Assembly: GCA_013397075.1 (NCBI GenBank)
Contig: VWZS01002405.1
Coordinates: 758,089 to 822,088 of the forward strand
Direction of reading: 5' to 3'
DNA: 64,000 nucleotides
Source: Rhabdornis inornatus
Lineage: Eukaryota > Chordata > Aves > Passeriformes > Rhabdornithidae
Shown here: in pieces, positions 52,708-64,000 of the stretch
Position numbering within the stretch: position 1 is the stretch's first letter
Layout: each line of letters opens with the position of its first letter
Program-made: the position numbers and the translations under genes
Notes under the pieces: generated by a model
The model's database searches: none
Told to the model about the DNA's origin: nothing
Seen by the model: the letters and a program-made list of their open reading frames with translations, nothing else

Positions 52708-52722
52708 CAGCGACTCGAGCAT
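52708..52722 (-). other. Second copy of the KCNK1 start (MLESL) at the far edge of the gap
   Basis: On the minus strand this reads ATG CTC GAG TCG CTG, encoding MLESL, against MLQSL at 52570. The 5' context GGGGAG-ATG is a reasonable Kozak sequence. The CG-versus-GC difference turns Gln3 into Glu and looks like a base-call error at a contig end. I read it as the terminus of the upstream contig overlapping exon 1, not as a second gene or exon. Confidence 0.8.
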
Positions 52723-53170
52723 CTCCCCGAGCCGGGGCCGGCTGAGCCCCGGGCCGGGCCGGGCCGCCGAGGGGAGCGGGGGCCGAGGGAAGCGGGGAAG
52801 GGAAGGGAATGGGGAGCGGGGCCGGCTGCCCCTGTGCGCCGCTGGCTGACTCGGAGGGCGCGGAGCGGCGCTGATGTGGCGCTCACGTGGCGGCGCGGCG
52901 CAGGTACCGCGGCGGAGGGCGGGAGGGAGGGAGGAAGGGCCTCCCCCTCCTCCTGCTGATGCTGCTCCCGCCGCCTCTGCCGCCGCGTGTCGGGACACCG
53001 GCGCTTTCCCTCGCTGCTGTTCCCGAGTAACGCGTGGAATCTCCCGCTGGCGCTCAGTGAAGCCAGAGAGAGCCTCCCCCCGCGCGCTGCGGCGAGCGTT
53101 TATTCCCCTCTCCGCGCAAAAGTCTCTGGAGATTTCCTTGCCCCGCTGCTCCCCGCCCCCTGCAGAGAGG
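52723..53170 (-). promoter_or_regulatory. KCNK1: KCNK1 CpG-island promoter and 5' leader
   Basis: Extremely GC- and CpG-rich sequence directly upstream of the KCNK1 start on the minus strand, contrasting sharply with the AT-rich DNA on both sides. No TATA box is evident, as expected for a CpG-island promoter. Recognisable motifs include a GC box (ccccgccccc, 53151-53160; Sp1/KLF type on the minus strand) and a palindromic E-box CACGTG at 52884-52889. The transcription start is not determinable here. The 52723-53000 part is likely 5' UTR plus core promoter. Composition falls back to AT-rich by about 53190. Confidence 0.7.
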
Positions 53171-54835
53171 AAACCCCCAAAACAGCAATTAGTTCCACTA
53201 TTTTTATTTTGTTGTTGTTATTATTTACTTATCAATTAATTCATTCACGTTGAAACGCAGAGTAAGGTGACGCAGTGTAAGCAGGAGGCTGAATTTCATT
53301 CAGTGCAGGATGTGATGAGTTCAAGGAGAAACCCAGATGTCAGGTATTGAAGCTCTCCCTTAGGTCTGTAACTTCAAAATGGGGCCTGTTTGAACCAAGT
53401 GACCTCCAGCAGCTCCCCAAACAAGCTAAACGAGTCTTTGCTCTTATGCAGGGTTCCTGGACACACTTACTTTTTAGTGGTGTGGAGTGCCTAGCTAGTG
53501 CTCAAAGCAGTACCCACGGTGAATACAAATGCACTGTGCAGCCAGCCCTCTGTGTAGCCCCAGCCAGCAACCTTCACAAGTTTCACTCTGAATGCTTCTC
53601 TCTTCATCCATCTCGAACTCTAACCAGCAACTGCACAGTAAATGTGCTAGATGAGGTTCCCCACCAGATGAAAAGGAGCAGTAAAAGTTACTGCTTCCCA
53701 AACCATCCCTTAGGGTGAATAAAGATTGCTTCTCATAAAGCAGAAGAGAGGAGATTACCTGGTCACAGGTTCTGCCATGGCCCTCCCCCCTCTCAGCTGA
53801 TGGCAATTTATACAAACACAAAGGAGCAACTTGCAAATTAGAAATTTACTAGGGCTGAGCCAGGGAGTTTGGACAGAGTAAATAAAATCCAGCAACCAAT
53901 ATTAAGCTGTGAGGTACCCCTCTAAGCCTAAAGGACTACTGTGGGAAAAGAATAGAAAAATGGAAGGCAAAAAACAGTTTTTCAGGCTAAAAACTTAAAA
54001 CGATATGTCAACATTTCCTTTTATACAACAGCTACATGAAGTTATGGGATAAATCTGGCCTGACAGATTTATAGCTCATCCAGTTTCTGATCTATTCCCC
54101 ACTGCCAGCCACAGCTGGGTCATTTCAGGGCCTCCAACACATCCCCCACCCCCGCGTTTCATTGAAATGTAAATGTGTTCTTACATGCAAACAGCAGCTG
54201 CTTGAATGGTTGGTCAGTAGAGCACTTGGGGGATGTGGGAGGTACACAGGAGACAGGCCGAGCAGGCAGACTCTCGATGACGTGCTGGGAGAACACATGT
54301 GTGGTATTCGTGATAGGCAGTGGTCATGTCTTTGCCATAAAACAGTGTTTTTCCAACCTTCAAGCCAAATATTTGTTTAAAGGGTAGAAAATGTTTGCCT
54401 AAGAGCACACCTCTCTCTTCAGTTATAGGAAACTGTTGCTGGGTAAGCTGAACAGTTTTATTTACCAGCCTCCTTCAGTTTTCCATTTTTATGAATCAGT
54501 CATTCTCCATTTTTAGAAGCCTCTCACACTTGGAGGCTTGCTGGGCTGAAGAGAAAGGGAGGACTCTCTGCTGTACAGAGCCTGCAATACTCTCCTAACT
54601 CAGTTTTTATCCCCAAAGCTTTTTAGAGGCATGGGCTGAGATGAACAATGGCAGAGCATCACAGCTGTGTCACCAAAGCATTCAGTTCTAGTTTTCAAAG
54701 CAAGCATCTGGACAGTCTGAGTTTCAGCCACCATTATTGATATTCATATTTTAACTCAAAATTTTAATTATAGATTTATTTGGGATAGAAAGGTGTCTTC
54801 ATATTCAGTTATCTGTTTTTGAGTGATTGTATTTA

Positions 54836-54909
54836 CCATGATAATATCACATGTGAATGCAGTTATGGCATTCCATGATAATATCACATGTGAATGCAGT
54901 TACAGCATT
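54836..54909. repeat. 37-bp tandem duplication
   Basis: Two adjacent copies of a unit beginning ccatgataatatcacatgtg, at 54836-54872 and 54873-54909. They differ only near the end (ttatggc versus ttacagc). A local duplication in upstream intergenic DNA. Confidence 0.95.
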
Positions 54910-57900
54910 CCAGCTCCATTCCACAGCACGCTATATCAATTTTCATGTTTTTCTAGTCAAAGATTAGGCTAGTCAAGGATTCAGTGTACTGAATTCCATG
55001 CTATGTCCTGTATAACAGGACGTCACAACATGCTTCAGCAAGGAGTGACTGAAATCGGGAAGCAGGCTGTTGCAGAACAGCCTTTCCCCAGCAGAAGTTT
55101 CATTCTACGGTGATCATACCTCTTAATAAAACATGAATCCAGTTAATAAAGTGTACCACATCATCACATTGCTTGTCCACCAGCAATGCTCTGTCATGAC
55201 TGGGCTCCTTACTGTTGGAGAAGTCCAGCTGCAACACCAGCAGAGTATTGGTAGAAAATGGTACTCACCATTGCACAAAACTCCCTCTGAGCTACAGAAA
55301 ATGCAAATACCAGCTGCCTGTCTACATGGGCAGAAAAGTAGGCAGACTTTCTAATCCACCATCAAACTAAGACAGAAACCACAGTAGTGCCCTGAGGCTC
55401 TAGAAAACCACAGAGAATGTTAGTAGTCTCCAACTCTGCTGCCTAGGGAGGTAAGACAACTCCCCTACCACATCACTGGGCTAGCAGCTCCTATAGCACA
55501 GTCCACAGGCTGAGAAAATCCTCTCTTGTACATAAGAAGTGTAAGGCCCTTTCAGAGCTGTATGAATCACTGACATTTTCTGTAAGTAAAGAGGCTTTGT
55601 GTTAATGGCAGTCTGTTTTTCTCTGATATTTTTAGTTAACTAGAATAATCTTTAATTACTGAAACATTTCCAATGAAATGCTGAAGTGCTTGAAACACAG
55701 AAGACAAGGAGATTGTGGCTAGAGGAAGAGGACAGCCTGTTGGGAGACAGTGACCAGAGAGGGGGATCACTGAACTCTAGTGTTCTGTCCAGTGACTGAA
55801 AATGACAATAGGGAAAAATAGTAGCTTCAGTGAAAAGCAAGAACAGCTCTCAGCAGTGCTGCAATGCCCAGAGCCTGGTCTATACTGGGTGGCATAGGCC
55901 GAAGAGGAGATTTGTCATGGGGGCTCTGCTGCTGTAATTGCTGAGCTCTAGTCTGTGAGCAGGAATGAGTCAGGGGAAACACTCATGTTTGGTACTGTTA
56001 CATATATCAAGAGTATAAAATATTTTCACCACCAAAAAGGAAACTGAAAGTAACTTGTATGCACAGAAACTTCAAGCTGACTGAAAGGATTATTTATTTT
56101 CCGTTTTTTTTTCCCAAAAAGTGTAGTCTTGTGGCCTGATTACAAAACTTCTTACATCAGTCTTGGAAGAATAAGAAGCCCTTCCTCTCGTTATGTTGGA
56201 GAACCTTAAGTGCTAGAAGCTGGGTAAACAAAATTTGTTACCAGTTACTTATCCTGCCAGACCTGTTCTTCTCTGGCATACCTACAGCATGACCTCACAG
56301 TACAGGGAACAGAGGAGGTGGTGGTGAGGAAGGGTGGGATGAACCAGGACAGCGTGGGAGGCAATAAAAACTGAAGTGGAGAGAACATGAGGCAGTATCA
56401 AAGCTGTGTCACCCTGACAGCTGAATATTGAATAGCAGCAGGGAACTGATTTGTCCTTCAGAACTTTTCTTCAAATTTGGCATGGATATAAATTCAGTGG
56501 TTATGGCAAGTTTGAAGTCTGACTGATCAGTCTTAAATTATGTATACATGAAGAAAAATTGCCATAAATGTGAGATTCTCTGAATTCACTTCTATTAATG
56601 ATTCTGCCCCTAAAATATTTTTAATGAAACTGATAAGAAGTAGAATCCTTCATGATTTGCTCTATCTGTAAAGTGAAGACTGGAACATAATACATTTCCT
56701 TTTATAGAAGAAAATTTTTCTGATCAATTGCTTCTAAATACTCAATTTGCAAGCTTTTGCAGAAGTTAGTACAAGGTTGTCTAGTAGCTCTGATTGAATG
56801 TCATGGCCCTAAGGGCAGGCAGGATATGAAGTATAAGAATCACATCCTTACAGGCACTGACACAAACGTGGTTAAGTTGAGAAGCAGTCAGATGGGTTGC
56901 CATGTGTTCTGTTTCCAATGGGTAAGGTGTTCTATTTTTGGCTAAGTGGAATAATCTAGATTTGGATCAAATAAAATAAAACGTATAAAAGTTGAAACAA
57001 CAGACCCCGACTTCTCAGGGGAAAAGTAATCTGTGAAGAGGAGATGCATTCCCATCTTAATTTGGCAGGAGGATGGAGATGGAATAAGAGAGTACAGATG
57101 TATTCAGGTCTTCAAAATTTAACAGCAGCCATACTGGTGACAGTAGATACATTGCTATGAAAGAAAAAGAGTCAGCAAAATCTGTGTCCATGTTCATGCC
57201 ATTTCCAACAAAACCTGCCTTGCTAAATTCTGCTTGAGAGGGAGGGGAGAAGGCTTGAGATTTAGTGGTTTCCCAAAAAAAAAAAAAAAAATGCTGTTTA
57301 CTTAAGGGTGCAACTCTGTCCACAAAGGTTAAGACCACTGATATGTGATAGCAAAGGAATGAATATGCCTAGTTTGGAGCTATATTTAGGGGAAGGTTTG
57401 CATCATGAAGTAGTAGTGCTTAGAATCAAGGAAGTTTATATGCATGGTCAAGCACAATTTCTTTCTTGAGTGAGTCATCCTTGTTCATGCTAAATGTAAT
57501 TTTCCTTAGAGTTGCAATAAGTATTCATATTTAACCAATGATCTTGGTGTCCAGGTAGAATAACTGATAGATAACTGTTTTACTAAGATAAGCATTTAAT
57601 GTCATAGAAAAAGTAATGTTATGCATATTTGCCATCAGATTTACCAATGACATTATCCAGAAAGCAGCATGGTTTCTCTAAGAGGTTTAGATCCAACAAG
57701 GATGAGGGCTGCATGTATGTACATAAATACACACACTGATGTGTATACATATATGGTCTTATATAATTAAATATATATATAGCATGCTTCCTCAAACTCC
57801 TCACTATTATATTCCAAGTTGTGCCATATCTTTTTAGAAAGGTAATTACCTGTTACTTTACTTTACTAGGATTGTGTTAACTCTAAAGAAATGTACTAGC

Positions 57901-59236
57901 TCAGAGAACTCAGGATGTCAACTTGACCTTATTAGAGAATTACATGAAATAAAATTTGACGTTTTGAATAAAGTGATCTTGCCCTCCTAAGTCTTATGAC
58001 AGTCACCCAGCAGAACTGGTCTTTTTAATCTCTTGTTCCAGATGTTGAAAAGACAAATAGTTGATATACTTAATACTTTGTACTGAAAAGTAAGGGTTCA
58101 AGTCGCAAAATACTTTATATCTCTTCCATCTACTCTGTAGAAATTTTGTCCTTCTTCCCCCAGCTTAGCAGTCTGCTCTTAAACGTGGTTATGGTGGGAA
58201 ATAAAAGACTGCAGAAGAAGTGGGCTCACACAGCCATGAGTGTCCAAGCATCCATCCTGATCTTACCAGTTCTGGGATCAGTTTTGGTTTTGTCTTGAAG
58301 ATGTTGTGCCAATTCTTGAGCACACAGGAAATGATGGTGTCAGCAAAGCCCACCAGCTTTCTCTGGGCCAATTCCAAAACATACAGACCTAGAATGGCTT
58401 ACACACTAAATGGTCTGTTTGTAATTACTTTTTATAGTACTTGGGCTATATTTCCATGGTTTCTGATTTTGGTTAACTGGGGTCTGGTCCAGTCTTAGTT
58501 TAGTGGTGCTGTTTGGCAATAGTGATACATCCTTTTGCCTCTTTTAATTCAGTTTGCGTCACTTTAGAATTTGTGTACTTGTAAAATCAATTTTATACAA
58601 CAGGCTGAGTTGAACTTGTGTTACAGAGTCAGACAAAACTTGGACCCAGCAGTGGTGACGTTCTCTCTGACAGCTCACACACCCTCTTACCCATTCACAG
58701 AAAGGTCACATTAACTTGTCAAAACAGCTTTCAGCTTCAGCTCCATTTGACTCTGTGTTCCTGGGCCCCAGCACGTGTACACAGCACAGCTCTGCTCTCC
58801 AAGGCCTCCTTGCCCTGGGCTGTGAGTTTGGACAGAACAATATGTGCACACTTGGACAGGATGTACTGGGGCCAGTGTGCTGGAGCCTGGTCTGGACACT
58901 GACTGCTCTTTGACTCTGCTTTAGGCAGCTGGGCTCCAGCGACTGGCGACGTTTCTGAGGCTGGTATCATCCAGAGCACTGAATGTCTTCATGCCTGCAA
59001 CACAATGGCTCCAGCCCACAGGAGACTAGTGGATAGTGCACATCACCTCCAGGCCAAGATACTTCACTGAAGTAGGGAAGTCTGCTGCTGGATGTGGCTG
59101 CCTGCATGTGGATCACACAGGTCAGGTTCTTAGGATGAGTTTCAGATGCTGCCTAGGTGCTGCCCAAGAAGTAATCAGCTGTGGAAGAAGTAGGGTTGAA
59201 GATCTGCGAAAGGATCTCTATTTCCTGCTGCATCCA

Positions 59237-59278
59237 TAGCTGATAGCTAGGATGTACTAGCTGATAGCTAGGATGTAC
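59237..59278. repeat. 21-bp perfect tandem duplication
   Basis: tagctgatagctaggatgta plus c occurs twice back to back. Each unit itself contains an internal repeat of tagct/tagct. Intergenic. Confidence 0.95.
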
Positions 59279-62200
59279 TGCAGCTTGGCTTTTCAGGGCT
59301 CTAGGCTCCTAGAGAGCAATCCTGATGAGAGGCCCATCTTTGCAGTCTCTAATATGTAGGTACATTCTGACCCAGACACTCAGGCATACCTGAAAACACC
59401 ACTTGTGTCTGACCCTGTATATTTCCTGTGCTGTTTGGATCCTACAGTTTAAAGGAGCTTAATGTTTAACTGTAGGGTGGCATAAGTTCCGATGCTTCCC
59501 TGAAAATGTCCCAGCAGGATGGAGGATCCAGGCAGCCTCTTCCCTGGGCATAGGCTTTGTGCTCCCCATGGTGGGGGGGAGCACTGAAACAGGCATCCTT
59601 CTCTCATCATTCCTGCAGGGCAAATCCATGTGTTTCTGTGGCTGGTCATGATAGCTCAGAGGCCTGATAGTTCTTCTCTGGGAGTGCAGCACAAACCAGC
59701 ACACTGTACCAGATACCCTCAGCCATGGCATTTATTCCTTGCAGCTGAAGGCCTGCATTACCACAACAGAGTAAGTAGGAATTAATACTTGGCAATGAGG
59801 AAACACAGATAAAACCATCTAATTTGTGATACTCCCACCTAACCATGCTATTTGGACAGGTCCATTTTCCAGGCAACCCTTCTACCTCAGCAGTGTTAAA
59901 TTGTAATAAGTGCTATTCATTGCCTCACTGAACCAATGTCTGGAACAGTCCATGGGTACTATTGCCACATGCACCTGCTATAATGAACACCTAAGCCTAT
60001 TTCAGTGACCTGAATATTTTGAAAATTTAGTCCTTTATTTTTATCCACTTAGAGGGAGCACAAGCTACAGTGTCCTACTTTATCTGTGTCATCTGACTCA
60101 TCAATCAAAATTGAGGCTGAATCTTATTATCGCCCACTGACTTTTAATCAACCTAATGAACTGATCAGAAGTACAAAAGAAAGGTTTTGTCACTCAGCCC
60201 TATACCTTTACAAATCTTGAGTCATGTGAGATATTATAAAGTTTACAAAAATACAATTTCAGCAAGGCCAAATCCTACACTCTTCCTTGGAAAAGTACAC
60301 TTACATAGAAAGAATATCACAGGACAGAGAAAAACTTCTGTGGAGTAAGACAACTTTAATATGAGCTATTATACTATTGGGTTGCTTAATTTTAACTATA
60401 ATACAATAGTAGTATTGTTTTATTCACTTCCATCAGAGTCCACTGTACACTCTTATAACATTTACCAGATACAGAAATAAAAAATATATTTGTCCTACAA
60501 GCTGAAATGACTTAAAAGGTAGGCCTATCTAGAAGAACCTCTGTTAGAAACCTGTCAGTTTTTTCCCCAGTACTTCCAAAAATGCATGAAGCAATTTTAA
60601 AACAACACATCACCACCACCCCTACCACCAAACTGGTTTTCTTGTTGTTACAGCAAAACAAGTGTCAGTGACCTGATCCTGTTCTGTCTGACTCATGATA
60701 TATATATAAGAAACAATTACAATGCATGCTGAAGATCATTCCTTCCTTCCTCTTAGAAACTCTTTCCCAGAATCCATTCTGCTATTCTTCAAAAAGTCTT
60801 CAGCCTGGCCAGGAATAAAGAATAAAAGACTGAAATATCCCAGTTTTCAAGGAAAACAACCTACATTTCTCACTGTGCCACCATTTGTCTTCTGATGTCT
60901 CACACCTGATTTTCAGACAGATCTACAAAAAAGTTGAAAAGATGCTAGGTTGAGAACTAACGTTTACAGCCCTTTTAAACATTGCCAACTGTGAAAATGC
61001 TCCTAGTTAAAGTCCTATTCTACACAACCCATAAAGTGAATTTAGGACTATATTTTCATAAACAGAAAAATGAAATAAAATTAATACTATGTGTATTTCT
61101 CAAGCTATCATTTCATAAATGAAGTCCTAAGCATTACCTCAATGCAAACAACTAATGATCAAATCTTAAACCAGGCTTCAGAATTGACCATTAGCATAGG
61201 TTTTTCAATGAAACTGAATTGGTGTTAAATTAATTTTGGGACAGTAGATATACAGCTTAGTGTTAGGAGCAATCTTCCTAACAGGTTTTACGCTTTGGAT
61301 GAACCTCTCTTTCCAAGTCAACATCATACACCTCATCAACATAAAACCAATCAAAATATTATTGATTAATATAAAGTTATAACTAATAGTAATCAGATGT
61401 ATTGCCACAATGACAATCACTTTTATTTTGTGTTTATTAAGTATAGGGTTTATTAAGTGGGGTTTTGGCAGTGCACAGAGAAGGAAAGACAAAAGAGAAA
61501 CCCTAATATTATTAGGTGTTGGAGTAACTTTTAATATCACTGGTCGAAGGGGCAAATTAATAGTTTTCACATTGTACTGATGTCTTCTATTTCACAACAG
61601 TTAAATTTTTACCATATTGAGTTTGACTATAAAATACAAAGGCTTTCGTATGCTATGTACCTCCCATATGACATTAAATGTTTCTTTTTGAAAAAGCATT
61701 ATTAGTAGAGTGAAATTTACCTGCAACAGTACAAAAAATGGTTGGTGAACAAAAATTAATCTACTGATGAAATTCGGTACATCCAAAACCTACTACTGAA
61801 TTGAAAAGGAAAGTATTGTTTATAGAGACATAATTTATGGGCTGTATACTCTTCTTCAGTTAATCTGAACTTTGATTACAATAATGTAATATAAAATATG
61901 GCACATTCCAAGGAGTGAAACCAGAAAAATCAGACTTTAATAAAAGAATGTTTCAGCAAGATTTTTTGTGAGAATAGTGCATGGTGATACATATTTAACA
62001 CTAAGCTTCACTGATACTAAGCATTCAGGTTAGTGCTGAGTAGACCCCTTAGTCCTCAAAGGATTCTCAGTCCCGTTCCAGACGGGAAACAAGCATGAGA
62101 ATTTAAGGAGAATATGCAGCAAGCAGCTAGAGGCTGAATGATCTCCTGTCAGAATTTCAGTAAAGACAAATCTTCCCTAGCCACAATCAGTGAAAGGATC

Positions 62201-64000
62201 TTGTGGAGCTGCCTCAAATGTTTAAGGCAACTGGAAGAGAAATACTATTTGTCAGGTAGAAACAGTTACAAGAATCACAATGGGTGAGGTTGTATGGGAT
62301 TATATTGACGAAGAAAATGATGATGGTTATTCCTACTATCCAAAACCATAGCAATTTGGTCCAGGGTGGCAAAGAACCTCAATATTATTGAATATTTATA
62401 TCCTCATGCTATTATCAAGTCTATCCAGCCAAAAAAAAAATCTAATATATTACTGTGCCATAATTACCAAAGGACTTAATAATTTTGAGCACTGAAAAGA
62501 GGGAAAGTTTCAGTGCTTTAAATCTCCTGACAGCTTGTGAGTGAGGAAATTCTGGTTTTCTGATTTTGTATCTGAAAAATGGAATCACAGAGACAGATGA
62601 GATGGGGAGACGTATTTAATAACATAGTCAGGAGTGCCAGCAATCCCCTACTGACATCATTGGGAGTTGACATGTACTGTTGACAGCAGTACTTTCTTGC
62701 AATCTCATGAAGGAATTGCCTGCCTCCTAAACCTCTAATCCCCAGTGACTGAAGTCACTGCATGGAGGAGAAAGCAATGATGGAATCAGTTGCCTGCTGC
62801 CTGGAAATAAAATCTATGTGCAAAGCACAGGGAAAGCATATTTTTCCACTGCACGTGGAAGGGATTTCCAAGCTGGCCTCTTCCAGAGAGTTTTGTTCTC
62901 TGGCAGGTCTTACCTTACTCCTTCTGTGGGCCACATTCTTTACCTGTCAGTAATTCCTGCAGGATTTTCTGGATGTTTGTATGCATGCAGGCATGTCCAA
63001 AACTTGTTCATGTCCCAGCTGCCCTGATCCCAGTCACCATCAGCCCTTTCTGCCTGACACCCTCCCCTGCTAAAGAGTCAACAAACATTACCCCCCACTA
63101 AAGAACAGCAGCTGTTTCCAGTTTTAACAGCAATGGATGAAGAATCCTACTGGTATGCAGTCCTTACCTTCAAGCACAGCCCATCAGGCAGAGCTGGCCT
63201 GAGTGACTTCCCGTGGTGTCTGGGCTGTGATGGAAATGCTGGACATATGCCAGGGACACTGCAGCTGCTGGCTTGCTGCCTTCTCCCTCATGTGGCTTTA
63301 TGTGGCCCATATATGGTTTTCCACAGACAAAGGGGACAACGGATCTGAAGGACCATTGCACAAAAGAACCTGTAACAGCTCAGGAAAGCCAAGAGTCTTC
63401 TGGTTAATTCCCTAAGCGCCAATTCCAGAACTTGAAGATAGACGCTCCAAAATTTTTAGCTACAGGCTTCTTTTTGCTTAGACACTCCCATTCATATTCT
63501 GTGATAGATAGATATTATTTTGGAAGAACAAAATGGGCTATTACCACAGGATCATATAAATCCTCCCTCTCTTCTGGGAGGTTCAGACTGAAAGATAATC
63601 TGGATGTAGCTATCCTAAAACATTAAACATTTATGAAAAATATATATCACAGCATTTTACATACAATTGTGCAATATACTTTTGTGACTTTACTCCCAAA
63701 GTACTTCTTTTAGATATTAAATTGATGAAAAATGCTGTGATGCTTTGCAGCAAGAAAAGATCTCTCCTCCAGCCCCCCAAATGAACTCCCTAAGACGTAT
63801 TTCTTCTCCTTCATGTTAAAGCAGAAAACTGCATTTCCACCTCATCATTTTATATTGTAATGGTTCTGGTTATGAAAATGGAATAATCAAGGAAGTTATT
63901 TTTAAAATAGCTTCGCTAAACTATAGAGGAAATTATATTGTCTGCTGAGTTAGAAAATCTGTCTATAATTAGATTTAAATGTCACTCCTTTCAGTGCATT

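Larger units (their letters stand above)
53191..64000. other. Intergenic DNA upstream of KCNK1
   Basis: About 10.8 kb of ordinary AT-rich sequence 5' of KCNK1. No coding exon recognised. Two small tandem duplications (54.8 and 59.2 kb) and an AT-rich simple tract near 57.72-57.78 kb are present. In mammals MAP3K21 lies on this side; nothing resembling its kinase or leucine-zipper exons is visible. Confidence 0.7.

Noticed and set aside
52119..52886. Long ORFs reading through the 136-N gap
   Set aside because: Their length is produced by translating Ns. Only the KCNK1 exon 1 frame (52246-52570) is real.
52723..52998. In-frame upstream ATG (52998) that would extend the KCNK1 N-terminus by 92 residues to MLESL
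   Set aside because: The extension is a low-complexity Ala/Pro/Arg/Gly product of CpG-island leader sequence, where stops are rare by chance. Mammalian TWIK-1 starts at MLQSL.
61205..61570. 121-codon hydrophobic minus-strand ORF, considered as a nuclear mitochondrial (NUMT) copy or membrane protein
   Set aside because: The Ile/Leu/Asn-rich composition follows from AT-rich DNA. No mitochondrial gene order or ND/ATP motif could be matched.
1..64000. CRISPR arrays, operons, phage or defence-type systems
   Set aside because: Vertebrate nuclear sequence with spliced genes and LINE/LTR repeats; no spaced direct repeats or prokaryotic gene arrangement. tRNA or rRNA genes were also not recognised by eye.

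Overview
This window is vertebrate nuclear DNA, almost certainly from a bird and probably a passerine. Three things point there. Several CR1 LINE fragments carry the sauropsid/avian type of 3' end. A solo LTR has the 'gtggtttaacccc' start familiar from songbird genomes. The only recognisable gene has a GC-rich, poorly assembled first exon, which is typical of avian assemblies. The passerine assignment is inferred from repeat families recalled from memory, not from a search.

The only protein-coding gene I can support is KCNK1 (TWIK-1, two-pore-domain K+ channel) on the minus strand. It has three coding exons: exon 1 at 52246-52570, exon 2 at 23894-24289 and exon 3 at 20720-20979, with the stop at 20720-20722. 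Residue numbering, cap cysteine C69, glycan site N95, second-pore TIGLGDY, cuff leucines L146 and L261, and K274 all match mammalian TWIK-1. The three exons sum to 981 nt. Exactly 30 nt (most of residues 109-119, including the first-pore TTG) are absent at a single-N join at 52245; adding them gives 1011 nt, or 336 codons plus stop, the mammalian length. Exons 2 and 3 have clean splice sites.

Layout: 1 to about 20.3 kb is gene-poor sequence downstream of KCNK1; about 20.3-20.7 kb is probable 3' UTR; 20.7-24.3 kb holds exons 3 and 2 with a 2.9-kb intron; 24.3-52.2 kb is the apparent intron 1, with CR1 relics, the solo LTR, microsatellites and an unusual A/T palindromic minisatellite; 52.25-53.2 kb is exon 1 plus the CpG-rich leader/promoter; 53.2-64 kb is upstream intergenic sequence with no recognised gene.

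The region 50.1-52.7 kb is badly assembled. A 760-bp block occurs twice almost identically (50117-50876 and 51153-51912). The two copies flank a 274-bp GC-rich piece bounded by single Ns. A 136-N gap has both of its edges carrying the same KCNK1 start codon. These are most simply scaffolding errors, not biology, and they truncate the first selectivity filter in any naive gene model.

I looked for a novel system and did not find one. Most of the window is ordinary avian non-coding DNA. The observations most worth following are the assembly reconstruction around exon 1, the Ile-to-Met change in the TWIK-1 endocytosis motif, and the 36-bp-period A15/T15 hairpin array.
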